Below are positions 8,012 through 16,314 of a DNA stretch of 35,281 nucleotides, piece after piece. Under the pieces are notes generated by a model, which ran no database searches, was not told the origin of the DNA, and saw nothing but the letters and a program-made list of their open reading frames with translations. Each line of letters starts with the position of its first letter. The stretch's first letter is position 1. The DNA lies in the NCBI GenBank assembly GCA_044866695.1, contig JBIOUF010000025.1:1-35281 (forward strand), in the 5' to 3' direction. This DNA is from JBIOUF01 sp044866695. GTDB lineage: Bacteria > Actinomycetota > Actinomycetes > Propionibacteriales > Nocardioidaceae. The translations under genes and the position numbers were made by a program.

Positions 8012-9628
8012 TCAGCACTGTCCGTCGCGGCACTGGCCGAAGTACCAGTCCATCCGGCGGATGTCCGCGGCCTGCGGTGGTCGGCGGTCGGCGTTCATCA
8101 GGTCGCCCGGCGTGGGTTCGGAGGTGAACCAGTCCTTGTCCGGGTCGGGTCGCGGGTCGGTGATGGTGCGACAGTCACCGGCGACGCGGCCGAGCGAGGG
8201 GGCGTCGCCCTGGCATTCGGCCAGTGTGTCCCACAGGTCGGGGAACGGCCCCTGCTCGAAGTAGCCACCGTCACAGCAGTACTCGTCGGCCAGGTCGAAC
8301 GGGCTGTGGCCGGTCTCGTGCAGGATCGTCCCGAGGGAGTCGGGCTCGGAGGAGAAGACGCCGCCGCTGGCGCAGTCCCGGAACCGGTCGGTGTGCAGGA
8401 TCGCCCCGGTGTCGGCCCAGGTGTAGTCCGTGGACCAGTTGCCGGGCGGCGTCAGCACGCAGTCGGGGTCCACCGCCGGCGGGGTGAGCACCGAGTCGGC
8501 GTCACCGCGCTGGTCGGCGAGCCAGAAGTTGAAGTCACCCTGGTTGCGCAGGAAGTAGTCCTGTCCGAAGTACGCGCCCTCGAGGAGGTCGCTGACGTTG
8601 CTGAGGAAGGCGGCGTCGCGAGCAGCGGTGAAGTTGTCCATGTCCGCGACGAAGACCACGTCGACCCGGTTCTTCTTGTCACCTGTGTAGATGACCGGCA
8701 CGGCCTTGCCGTCCACCGGCGGCCCGACCCGCACCCGGCGCCAGCCCGTGAACGCCGAGTCCGCGCCGTCCTTGACCCGGCAGGCGTAGAGCAGGTCGGT
8801 CCCAGCCGCGAGCGGCGGCGTCTTGTAGGTCGTGGTCGTCTTCCCCCGGCCGACCTGCTTTGCCGAGGCCCGGTCCCCGACCCAGACCTGGATCTCGTCG
8901 GCGATGTTCTGCCGGTTCACCAGCGGGGGCGCCGGGGTCGTCGGCAGCCGCGAGTTGTCCGCCGCCGTGTCCCCGACCTGGATCGCCCCGTCGAGCGACT
9001 CCGCCGTGATGGTGACGGCGTCGCCCGGTTGCGGCCACAGCGGTGAGTGCAGGCACCGCACCGCGATCCCGCCGGTGGCGCCCGGCTCGTCGACCTGGAT
9101 GCGCAGCTGCACCTCGGCGGAGTCGTCCTCGTCGGACCCGGTCGCGAACAGCGTCGAGCCGCAGCCCGGCGCGGACAGGTCGCCGCCGACCGAGCACGGG
9201 ACCAGGTTGACCGACAGGTCGAGCGGCTGGTCGCCGCCGTTGGTGATGTCGCACTCGTCGTCGCCGAAGTTCAGGCCGGTGTCGTACTCCCCGAGCCGAA
9301 CCTGCACCGCGGCGACCGACACGGCGTCGACGTCGAGCCCCTTCTCGGCCGACCAGCCGGCCGGGTTGCTCAGCACGTCCTCGTCGTTGATCCGCGAGAA
9401 GTGGAAGGTCTGTCCCTGGATGGTCACGTCGGCATAGAAGTCGCTGCCGTCGGTGGAGTCGGTGCACCCCTTCTGCTCCACCCGGTCGATGGTCACCCGC
9501 AGTGTGACGGTGCTCCCGGCCTCGGCCGGCGCGGGGACCAACAGCACCAAGGCGCTCAGCAGCACGACGACCGCCGACGCGAGGGCGGCGCCCGGGACCG
9601 GACGGGTGATGGGCGGCCTGGACGTCAT
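8012..9628 (-). CDS. Secreted M64-like (IgA-peptidase-type) zinc metallopeptidase
   Basis: 538 residues from ATG 9628, which has a GAGGAGGGG ribosome site 4-6 bases upstream; a 21-residue longer frame lacks such support. Signal peptide: Arg/Pro-rich start, then a hydrophobic run about residues 14-33, cleavage near AEAGS. The catalytic segment HETGHSPFDLADEY gives HExxH (His437, Glu438, His441) and the third zinc ligand Asp448, as in family M64. The N-terminal about 290 residues form Cys-containing beta-rich domains (CTDSTDGSDFYADV), likely for attachment or folding. A pre-catalytic segment with VDVVFVADMDNFTAARDAA also fits M64. The host substrate is unknown; IgA should not be assumed for an environmental bacterium. 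The downstream gene is a secreted partner in the same operon. Confidence 0.88.
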   Translation of the reverse strand: MTSRPPITRPVPGAALASAVVVLLSALVLLVPAPAEAGSTVTLRVTIDRVEQKGCTDSTDGSDFYADVTIQGQTFHFSRINDEDVLSNPAGWSAEKGLDVDAVSVAAVQVRLGEYDTGLNFGDDECDITNGGDQPLDLSVNLVPCSVGGDLSAPGCGSTLFATGSDEDDSAEVQLRIQVDEPGATGGIAVRCLHSPLWPQPGDAVTITAESLDGAIQVGDTAADNSRLPTTPAPPLVNRQNIADEIQVWVGDRASAKQVGRGKTTTTYKTPPLAAGTDLLYACRVKDGADSAFTGWRRVRVGPPVDGKAVPVIYTGDKKNRVDVVFVADMDNFTAARDAAFLSNVSDLLEGAYFGQDYFLRNQGDFNFWLADQRGDADSVLTPPAVDPDCVLTPPGNWSTDYTWADTGAILHTDRFRDCASGGVFSSEPDSLGTILHETGHSPFDLADEYCCDGGYFEQGPFPDLWDTLAECQGDAPSLGRVAGDCRTITDPRPDPDKDWFTSEPTPGDLMNADRRPPQAADIRRMDWYFGQCRDGQC

Positions 9629-9717
9629 GGGACCCCTCCTCGCGGCCGCCTGGACCCGCACGGGCGACGAGTCGCGTCGAGGCCGCTCCACCTGTGATCC
9701 TGGTCGCGGTCCCGGGG

Positions 9718-12486
9718 TCAGCGCATCGGGGGTTTCCCTACGTCGTCGAGCGCGAGGCGGCGGGTCCGGTGCCAGCCGCCGAGCTGGGCGCGGCTATGCA
9801 GCCCGAGCTTGCGGTAGGACCGGGCGAGGCTCGCCTCGACCGTCTTCGGGCTGATCCCGAGCCGCGCCGCGATCGCGGCGTTGGTGAGGCCGGCGCCCGC
9901 GAGCTCGGCGACTCGCAGCTCACCCGGAGTCAGGACGCCCGGGGTCTCGGGCGGCAGGCACAGCTCGCGCTCCCGGTCCGCGACCTCGGCCCACCCGCTC
10001 CGGCCGAGCTCGGTGAACAGCCGAGCCGCCTCACGCAGGCAGCCGGCTGCCGCGCCCCGTGCGCGGCGGCGGCGGTGCAGCCGCGCGAGCACGAGAAGGG
10101 TCCGCGCACGGTCGTGGCGCAGCCCCGGCGCGTCCAGGTGCCGCAGCGAGTCGGCGTACGACGCCTGCGCGCCGTCCAGGTCGCCGGCCTGGGCCAGCAG
10201 CAGGCCGTGACAGCGGGCCGCCACCCCCGCCGCCCAGGGGCGCCCGCTCGCGGCGGCGTAGGCCTTCATCTGGACCACGAGCTCGTGCGCGGCGTCGGTC
10301 CGCCGGGTGGCGACGAGCGCCTCGACGTAGCTGGGAAGGAACGGGGTCATGACCGGCTCGAGCAGCCCGGTCGCCCCGAACGCTTCTGCCAGAGGGGCGA
10401 GCCGGTCCGCGGCCGTGGCCGCCTCGCCCGCGCACAGCTCGGCGTCGCCGCTGGCCGCGGTCGCGAACACCAGCGGCAGCACGTGCGCGCCGCCTCCCGT
10501 TGCGGCCGCGGCGAGCACCTCCTCGGCACCGGCTCGCGACGCCTCGAGGTCACCGCACCAGGCCGCGAGGTAGGTGCGGGAGGCTGCCGCGACCACTTCC
10601 TGGTGGCGGCTGCCCGCGAGCGCTGCCCGCTCGGCCAGCTCGCCGAACAGCCGTTGCGCGGCCTCCAGGTCACCGGCCCACAGGCACGCTTCGCCGCCAC
10701 GGGCGAGGGCGATCCAGGCGCCTCCCTCGACGCCCAGCTCGCGGCAGCGCCGCACCGCCCGGTCGAAGCCTGCCCTGGCCCGGTCGAGGTCCAGCGACCA
10801 CAGCGCGAGCATGGCCGCTGACACGGTCGGCCAGCGGATGGCGCTGGTGAGCCGGCCGGGGTCCTCCTCGGCCAGTGCCTGTTCGACGAGGGCCTGGTCG
10901 AGCCGATGGTGGAGCAGGAACCGGTACGCCGCCGTCCCGGCCCTCGCCTCGGCGGCCAGGCCGGAGGCTCCCACCGCCAGCGCGTCGACGAGCGCCCGCT
11001 CGTTCCACGCCAGCGCCTGCGGCGCGTCCCCGCCGTTGCCGAGCGCGGTCGCCAGGTCGACCGCGATCTCGGCCCGCAGCCGGCGGTCGCCGTCGGCGGC
11101 CTCCCAGGCGCGCCGCAGCACCGCCACCGCAGGGGTGAAGTCGTCGACCTGCACGGTGGCGGCGCCGAGCAGCCACAGCGCGCCGGCGCGAAGCGGCCCG
11201 GTCGGCGTCCGGTCGACGACCGCGCCGGCGAGCGCACGCGCCCGGTGCGGGTCGTCGGCGGCCAGGTGGTCCCAGGCGGCGGCGAGGTGCAGGCTCGGGT
11301 CCTGGGCCCCGGCGCCGATCGCCAGCTCCAGCAGCTCGGCGGCAGCCGAGGTGGCGCCGCGCGACCGTGCGGCGTCCGCCGCTGCCACCAGCGAGGCGAC
11401 GGTCGCGGCGTCCGCCCCGACCGTCCCGAGCGCTCGATGGCGGGCTCGTTCCTCGATGTCGTCGGCCAGCTCGCCGAGGGCGCGGTGCAGCTCCCGCAGC
11501 CGGAAGGGGGGCACGCGGACCCGGGCCGCCTCCCGCCACAGCGGGTGCGCGAACTCCAAGACGCCGGACGACCAGCGGACGACGCCGTCCGCCTCGGCCG
11601 GCTTCAGGTCGGTCTCGACGTCGTCGCCGTGGGCGCGCCGGAGGGCGGCGTACGACGGGCGGGCCAGCAGGCTGGCCACCAGCAGGGCCTGCTGAGTGGG
11701 CTCCGGCAGCGACCGGATCCGGCCGGCCAGGCTCGCGGTGAGGCTGGGCGGCGCGGACACCGGTCCGGCATCGGTGTCGATGCCGCGCGCGATCTCGAGG
11801 GCGAAGAGGGGGTTGCCCCGCGCCAGCGCGGCGACCTGCTCGACGACGGGACGGCTGAGCCGGCGACCGGACCGGGCGGCGATCAGGGCGTGCAACGCAG
11901 CCAGGGAGAGGCCTGCCAGCGGCAGCGTGGTCGAGCGCCCGGCGTCGGCCACCTGGAGGTCTTCCACCGCGCCCACCTGGTCGCGGGTTCCGACGAGGAG
12001 GGCGGCCCGCCCGCGCAGCCGCCGAAGCGCGAAGGCCACCACGGCCCTGGTGGGCTGGTCCAGCCACTGCGGGTCGTCGAGCACCAGCAGCGTCGGCCGC
12101 TCCCGGGCGGCGTCCTGCAGCAGCGTGAGCGTGGCGGCGGCGACCGTGCGCTCGGCGGGCTGCGGACCCGGAGGAGGTGCCAGCAGCAGCGCGACGCACA
12201 GTGCGTCCCGCTGCGGACCGGGCAGCGCCGCCAGCCGGGGCAGGAGCGGGGCGGCCAGGTCGCCGAGCCCCGCGTACCCCAGCTGCACCTCGGCACCGGA
12301 CGGCTGTGCGCCGAGCACCTGCCAGCCCTGCTCCTCCGCGAGCCGGGCACCTGCGCGGAGCAGCGTCGACTTGCCGACGCCCGCCTCGCCGGTCACCACG
12401 AGCCGGCACGGGCCCTCCGCGGCGGCGTCGAGCAGCCGGCTCAGCTGCGCGAGCTCCGCCTCCCGCCCGACGACGTCGCCCGCCAT
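9718..12486 (-). CDS. Large AAA/TPR-LuxR transcriptional regulator (LAL type)
   Basis: 922 residues. The N-terminus carries VVGREAELAQL followed by Walker A GEAGVGKST (33-41) and a Walker B-like LLVLDDPQWLD. The central region (about 420-840) is Ala/Leu-rich helical repeats, likely TPR-like. The C-terminus has a LuxR-type helix-turn-helix, LTPGELRVAELAGAGLTNAA followed by IAARLGISPKTVEASLA. Such LAL regulators bind ATP and activate target promoters on sensing an inducer, often maltose-type sugars or a secondary-metabolite signal. I chose ATG 12486, which overlaps the upstream membrane-protein gene by 46 bases, because the conserved GRE motif starts seven residues in. It belongs to the run with the two upstream DUF4386-like membrane genes. 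Target unknown. Confidence 0.92.
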   Translation of the reverse strand: MAGDVVGREAELAQLSRLLDAAAEGPCRLVVTGEAGVGKSTLLRAGARLAEEQGWQVLGAQPSGAEVQLGYAGLGDLAAPLLPRLAALPGPQRDALCVALLLAPPPGPQPAERTVAAATLTLLQDAARERPTLLVLDDPQWLDQPTRAVVAFALRRLRGRAALLVGTRDQVGAVEDLQVADAGRSTTLPLAGLSLAALHALIAARSGRRLSRPVVEQVAALARGNPLFALEIARGIDTDAGPVSAPPSLTASLAGRIRSLPEPTQQALLVASLLARPSYAALRRAHGDDVETDLKPAEADGVVRWSSGVLEFAHPLWREAARVRVPPFRLRELHRALGELADDIEERARHRALGTVGADAATVASLVAAADAARSRGATSAAAELLELAIGAGAQDPSLHLAAAWDHLAADDPHRARALAGAVVDRTPTGPLRAGALWLLGAATVQVDDFTPAVAVLRRAWEAADGDRRLRAEIAVDLATALGNGGDAPQALAWNERALVDALAVGASGLAAEARAGTAAYRFLLHHRLDQALVEQALAEEDPGRLTSAIRWPTVSAAMLALWSLDLDRARAGFDRAVRRCRELGVEGGAWIALARGGEACLWAGDLEAAQRLFGELAERAALAGSRHQEVVAAASRTYLAAWCGDLEASRAGAEEVLAAAATGGGAHVLPLVFATAASGDAELCAGEAATAADRLAPLAEAFGATGLLEPVMTPFLPSYVEALVATRRTDAAHELVVQMKAYAAASGRPWAAGVAARCHGLLLAQAGDLDGAQASYADSLRHLDAPGLRHDRARTLLVLARLHRRRRARGAAAGCLREAARLFTELGRSGWAEVADRERELCLPPETPGVLTPGELRVAELAGAGLTNAAIAARLGISPKTVEASLARSYRKLGLHSRAQLGGWHRTRRLALDDVGKPPMR

Positions 12487-13187
12487 GCCGACCAGTCTCG
12501 ACGGGACCGTGAGGCCGCGGTAGGTCCGGTCCAGACCGTGACGATGCCGAACCACAGGAACCAGACGATCTGCAGCAGCCCGCCCGCGACCTCGAAGAAG
12601 CCCAGGCCGGGGACCGCCGAGACCAGGGCCGCCGCCCCGGTGACGAGGCCGAGCCAGCCCAGACCGCGCGCGAACGTGCTCGCGCGAAGCGCCAGCCCAC
12701 TGACCAGCAGGAACCACACGCCGGCGAGGATGTCGCCGCCGGCTCCGCCCAACGCGTCGGCGATGGCCTCCACCACCTGCCAGGTCGCCGTCGCCTGCTG
12801 GGGGTCGCTGGCGTGCTGGTCCACCACGACCGCCATGCCGTGGTCGAACACCATGACGCTGGCCAGTAGCAGCCCGGCACGGACCACCCCGAGGGCGGCT
12901 GCCACCTGGCTGGCCGCCGGCGCGTCCTCGGCCAGCTGCTGGTGGACCGCGAGAGTCACCACGACCAGCGCGACGGCGACGAGCTGGAACGAGACGAGGT
13001 GCATGACGTACAGGCTCGTCTGGTGGTCGACAAGCAGGGCGACCTTGTCGGCGGGGGCGGTGACGCTCGGGTAGTCCACGAAGAACACGAAGTACGGGAT
13101 CGCCGCGAGGTAGCCCGCCGCGACGTACAGCGCGGCGAGGCCACCCGCCCGCCGCAGGGCCGGTGCTCGTGGGCCGGATGTGGTCAT
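12441..13187 (-). CDS. Multi-pass membrane protein, DUF4386-like
   Basis: 248 residues with about six hydrophobic segments, including GLAALYVAAGYLAAIPYFVF, FQLVAVALVVVTLAV, VVRAGLLLASVMVF and GLLQIVWFLWFGIVTVW. It resembles the DUF4386 family and the neighbouring gene in overall plan, although the C-terminal about 30 residues (SRSRRDWSAWRATSSGGRRS) are Arg/Ser-rich and overlap the start of the LuxR gene. Its ATG overlaps the stop of the upstream homologue by 4 bases (ATGA at 13184-13187), a sign of translational coupling. No catalytic motif is visible and the function is unknown. The overlap into the regulator gene suggests one mRNA. Confidence 0.83.
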   Translation of the reverse strand: MTTSGPRAPALRRAGGLAALYVAAGYLAAIPYFVFFVDYPSVTAPADKVALLVDHQTSLYVMHLVSFQLVAVALVVVTLAVHQQLAEDAPAASQVAAALGVVRAGLLLASVMVFDHGMAVVVDQHASDPQQATATWQVVEAIADALGGAGGDILAGVWFLLVSGLALRASTFARGLGWLGLVTGAAALVSAVPGLGFFEVAGGLLQIVWFLWFGIVTVWTGPTAASRSRRDWSAWRATSSGGRRSSRS

Positions 13188-13990
13188 GGTCGCGTCACCA
13201 CCCCCGCCGGTGAGCCCCGGGTGCTGGTCCCCGACCTGTCAGGAGTGCGGTTCGTGGTCCGGTCGACATCGTCCGCCCCGATCCTCGCGGCACCGGCCTC
13301 GACGCTCGCCGGGGTGAACCCCTTGGCGAGCAGCCACACGGCCAGGACCATCTCCTGCAGGAGGATCGGGATGTTGAGCACCGTGTTGACGGTGGAGAAG
13401 CCGAACTCCTGGGTGTAGCCGGCGTAGCCGGTCGCGACCAGGCCCGACGCGGCTGCGAGGAGTCCCCAGCCGGAGAGCCACCGGGGGACGAGCCGAGCCC
13501 GGTAGAGCACGGAGTAGTACAGGAGGACCGCGGCGAGGAAAGGCAACGCCACGAGGAACCCGGTCGTCCAGTCGCGCACGGCGAGCAGGGCGTCTCCGGT
13601 GGCGGAGAATGCCGCTGGGTCGGCACCGGGCTCCAGCGAGTCCTGGCTGACGGTGAGAAGCACCAGCAGGCTCAGCGTTCCGACCAGGACCAGGACACCC
13701 TCGGCCACTCTTCCGGCAACGGATCCCAGCGCCAGCGCGCGGCTGTGCTCTCGCAGGACCGGGTAGAGCGCGATGGCGATGCCCGCGCCGGTCGCCGCCC
13801 ACGCGAACTCGATGAGGGCCGTCCAGATCACGGCGTCGTCGCTGGCCGCCAGCTGCTTCAGGTAGTCCGACTCATCCAGAGTCGAGCCAAGGGGTGCGGC
13901 GCTCAGGATGCTGGTGACCGTGCATGCGATCAGCAGGAGCCCCACCGCGACGGCGTTGCCCCGGTAGCGGTTCATGGTCGTGGTGGTCAT
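13184..13990 (-). CDS. Multi-pass membrane protein, DUF4386 family
   Basis: 268 residues with about six hydrophobic segments (GNAVAVGLLLIACTVTSIL, ALIEFAWAATGAGIAIALYP, EGVLVLVGTLSLLVLLTV, FLVALPFLAAVLLYYSVLY, LSGWGLLAAASGLVATGYAG, NIPILLQEMVLAVWLLAKGF). The pattern YRARLVPRWLSGWG between two helices, followed by the EMVLAVWLLAKGF end, is typical of DUF4386. Function of this family is unknown. It is the first gene of the minus-strand run to the LAL regulator. ATG 13990 has GAGGTCCTCGATG context upstream (GGAGG at about 10 bases). The hydrophilic tail after residue 230 is disordered. Confidence 0.9.
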   Translation of the reverse strand: MTTTTMNRYRGNAVAVGLLLIACTVTSILSAAPLGSTLDESDYLKQLAASDDAVIWTALIEFAWAATGAGIAIALYPVLREHSRALALGSVAGRVAEGVLVLVGTLSLLVLLTVSQDSLEPGADPAAFSATGDALLAVRDWTTGFLVALPFLAAVLLYYSVLYRARLVPRWLSGWGLLAAASGLVATGYAGYTQEFGFSTVNTVLNIPILLQEMVLAVWLLAKGFTPASVEAGAARIGADDVDRTTNRTPDRSGTSTRGSPAGVVTRP

Positions 13991-14545
13991 CGAGGACCTC
14001 CTCGGATCGAGGGTCTACGGGCGGTCCGGACCTCGCCCGTGCCTACCTCCCCGAGGAGCAAGGGACCGGGCAGCGGCCCGTATGGTCGACGGCTCGGCAA
14101 CGTCGAACGCGACCGCGGGGAGGGTCGCCGGGACGTTGGTGTCGGTGCGCCCGGTCCGGGGACGGCCGTCCACCGGCGGGGCCGCGTCCACAGCGGCCAC
14201 GGCTCGCCGTCACGGGCGTCCGGCCACCTGGCCATGGCTCGATCGTCACCGGCCTGCCGCTCCGTCGCCAGAGGCCAAGGTCCCCGACTGACCGCGACGG
14301 CGCGTGGGCAGGGCGTCGGGCGAAGGGCTCGGCGGGGCCTTCGGCCCTTCTCGGTTGCTTCATGGGGGACCCAGTCTGGAGCTACGAGGACCAGCTGGGC
14401 CGCACGGCTCTGGCGGCGCGCACCGGCTGCCCGCCGCTCTGGACGGCGCGCGTCGGGAGGACGACGCGTTGGCGGGTGAGAGCGCGTGCCCCGAGTGTGG
14501 CCGCCGGGCGGGCGGGGCCTCATGGACGACGAAGGGGACGACGAC
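13991..14545. other. Long intergenic region, nothing recognised apart from one hairpin
   Basis: Between two divergent genes. Open frames on both strands here (for example minus 13987-14523) are Arg/Pro-rich with no recognisable domain and look like GC-rich chance frames. One hairpin is visible: GAAGGGC at 14322-14328 with GCCCTTC at 14344-14350, enclosing GGGGCC/GGCCC. The region should hold the promoters of both flanking genes, but I cannot place them. Confidence 0.5.
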
Positions 14546-15589
14546 GTGACAGCCGACTCGGGAACTCAGGCGAATGCCCGCGACGCGCAAGGTCGGTGGG
14601 CGCGCCTGGTCGGCCGGCGGCTGCACCCCCAGGACTTCTCCGGGCAGGGGTCCTACCGGCCGCCGGCGCGGTGGTACCGGCGGTTGAACCACGTAGGGGT
14701 GCCGATGACCACGCTCGGCCTGGCTCCGCGAGACGCGGTGACCCTGGAGGTACGCGGCCGGCGCACCGGCCGACCGCGTCGTCTGCCGATCCTGGTGACC
14801 CGGCACGAGGGCTCGGACTACCTGGTCGCCCTGGCCGGGGAGTCGCAGTGGGTGCGGAACGTGCGCGCAGCCGGTGGCGAGGCGGTGCTGCGGCGGCGCG
14901 GCACGCGTCGGGTCCGTCTGGACGAGCTGCCGGTGGACCGACGACCCCCGGTGCTGGCGGCGTACCTGGAGGCGGGGCGACGCCGCAGCGGAGAGCCCGC
15001 CGCGCGGGAGCAGGCGAAGTGGTACTTCGGCCTGGAGGAGCCCCCGACGCAGGAACGGCTCGCGGAGCTGGCACCGCGCTACCCCGTCTTCCGCGTCACC
15101 GACATCGAGCCAGCCGCGGCACCGGACGTGCCGACGTCGAGGAAGCGCACGGTGCACATCGCCGGTGAGGTCGTCATCGCCGCCGCGGTCACCGAGGTGT
15201 TCGACATCGTCGCCGACGAGCGCAACGAGCCGCGCTACAACCCGCGGATCGTCCGGGCCGAGAAGGTCACCGACGGACCGGTCGGAGCGGGCTCCCGCTT
15301 CGTCGCCGAACCCAAGGGCATGGGCGCCAAGGGCGAGATGACCCTGGAGATCGTGGAGTACCAGCGGCCCCACCGGCTGCGCAACGTGATCGGCTCGTCG
15401 TACCTGCATGTCGAGGGCATCCTCACCTTCGCCGAGACCGACGGCGGCACCCGGCTGCGGTGGGACTGGGACATGCGGCTCGTCGGCCCGATGCGCGTGC
15501 TGACCCCGGTGCTCGTGCTCGTCGGGCCCCGGTGGGAACGCCGCAACTGGGTCGGCCTCAAGGAATACCTCGAAGCCGGACGTCGTTGA
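14546..15589 (+). CDS. Fusion of F420-dependent nitroreductase-type domain and SRPBCC domain
   Basis: About 347 residues. Residues about 20-160 look like the deazaflavin (F420)-dependent nitroreductase/Ddn family: VTLEVRGRRTGRPRRLPILV followed by YLVALAGESQWVRNVRAAGG. These enzymes reduce quinones or nitro compounds with F420H2. Residues about 185-345 form an SRPBCC (polyketide cyclase/START-like) domain: VHIAGEVVIAAAVTEVFDIV, RNVIGSSYLHVEGILTF and a helix at the end. I chose GTG 14546 because AAGGGG lies 8 bases upstream; ATG 14522 in the same frame would add eight residues (MDDEGDDD). The two domains are normally separate proteins. It stands alone on the plus strand; substrate unknown. Confidence 0.86.
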   Translation: MTADSGTQANARDAQGRWARLVGRRLHPQDFSGQGSYRPPARWYRRLNHVGVPMTTLGLAPRDAVTLEVRGRRTGRPRRLPILVTRHEGSDYLVALAGESQWVRNVRAAGGEAVLRRRGTRRVRLDELPVDRRPPVLAAYLEAGRRRSGEPAAREQAKWYFGLEEPPTQERLAELAPRYPVFRVTDIEPAAAPDVPTSRKRTVHIAGEVVIAAAVTEVFDIVADERNEPRYNPRIVRAEKVTDGPVGAGSRFVAEPKGMGAKGEMTLEIVEYQRPHRLRNVIGSSYLHVEGILTFAETDGGTRLRWDWDMRLVGPMRVLTPVLVLVGPRWERRNWVGLKEYLEAGRR

Positions 15590-15621
15590 GGCGCAGCCAT
15601 CTGGGCGACATCCCTGCTGTA

Positions 15622-16035
15622 CTAGGCGCGCAACGACGCCTCGTCGAGTCCCAGGCCGATCACCCCGGCGACCCGGGAGAGGTCGACGTCGTGTGCCAGC
15701 AGCGTGGCGCGGCGTCTCCATCCCACCGCGGCGATCATGCAGTCCAGCAGGCCACGGGGCGTGACGCCCGCGCGGCGACAACGGCGGTAGATCGTCACGG
15801 CCGCGTCGAAGTCACCGACCGGATCGAAGCGCAGCAGCTCGAAGCGCAGCATGAGCCGCCGAAGGTCGGCTTCGCGCGCCGCCGTCCGCGCCCCCGCGAG
15901 CACCTCCATCAGGACGGGCTCGCTGACGGCCAACACCTCCTCGCCATCGCGGATCAGCGCGGTCATCCGCTGGTCCACGGGGCTGCCGGTGGCCCGGTCG
16001 TACTCGACCCATGCGGAGGTGTCGGCCAGGATCAC
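15622..16035 (-). CDS. vapC: VapC-type PIN-domain toxin (ribonuclease)
   Basis: 137 residues, full PIN length. The acidic active-site residues are visible: Asp5 (MILADTSAWVEYD), Glu44 (SEPVLMEVLAG), Asp98 (GLLDCMIAA) and Asp116 or Asp118 (LLAHDVDLSRVAG). PIN toxins cleave RNA, often tRNA or rRNA, with Mg2+, until the antitoxin binds. The gene starts inside the antitoxin stop (4-base overlap, 16032-16035), the classical vapBC arrangement. It is controlled with vapB from the dyad at 16244-16280. The convergent neighbour ends 32 bases away. The symbol is used in the generic family sense only. Confidence 0.92.
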   Translation of the reverse strand: MILADTSAWVEYDRATGSPVDQRMTALIRDGEEVLAVSEPVLMEVLAGARTAAREADLRRLMLRFELLRFDPVGDFDAAVTIYRRCRRAGVTPRGLLDCMIAAVGWRRRATLLAHDVDLSRVAGVIGLGLDEASLRA

Positions 16036-16244
16036 GCGACGCCACGCGGGGCCACGTCCTGCGGCACCTCGCCGATGGCTTGCGCCCCTCGCATCGCCAG
16101 GGCCTCGTCACGGGTCATCGGCTGGCCGGCGAGGTGCCGCAACGCCAGGTCCACGGCGTCGGTCTTCGTCCGGACGCCGTACCGGTCCATGATGGCCTGT
16201 ACGTAGCGGTCCTCGATCTCGATGTTGGTCCGCACCCGGCTCAT
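16032..16244 (-). CDS. vapB: VapB-type antitoxin
   Basis: 70 residues. The N-terminal SRVRTNIEIEDRYVQAIMDR segment, followed by YGVRTKTDAVDLALRHLAG, is the helix-strand pattern of VapB/DUF2191 antitoxins; the C-terminal part (EALAMRGAQAIGEVPQD) would bind the toxin. Typical N-terminal DNA-binding and C-terminal toxin-neutralising halves fit the length. ATG 16244 abuts the dyad. The TAGGCT box at 16251-16256 ends 6 bases before the ATG, so the mRNA is predicted to be leaderless. It overlaps vapC by 4 bases. As in other systems the complex probably represses its own promoter. Confidence 0.9.
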   Translation of the reverse strand: MSRVRTNIEIEDRYVQAIMDRYGVRTKTDAVDLALRHLAGQPMTRDEALAMRGAQAIGEVPQDVAPRGVA

Positions 16245-16280
16245 ACACGTAGCCTACACGTGCGGTGTACGACGCGTGTA
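16244..16280. promoter_or_regulatory. vapBC operator: four half-sites in a nested dyad
   Basis: TACAC occurs at 16244-16248 and 16255-16259, and GTGTA at 16265-16269 and 16276-16280. All four are symmetric about base 16262, and same-orientation half-sites are 11 bases apart, about one helical turn. The site abuts the vapB ATG and contains its TAGGCT -10 box (16251-16256). This is the arrangement expected of cooperative autorepression by VapB/VapBC. The protein assignment is inference. Confidence 0.78.
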
Positions 16281-16314
16281 CGTCCCAGGCCAGGCATCGG
16301 GTGGGTCGACGGCG

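Noticed and set aside
14086..14096. Solitary copy of the 22-bp repeat
   Set aside because: Only GACGGCTCGGC (11 bases) matches; this is expected by chance in such GC-rich sequence.
13987..14523. Minus-strand protein of about 178 residues
   Set aside because: Pro/Arg-rich chance frame with no domain or ribosome site.
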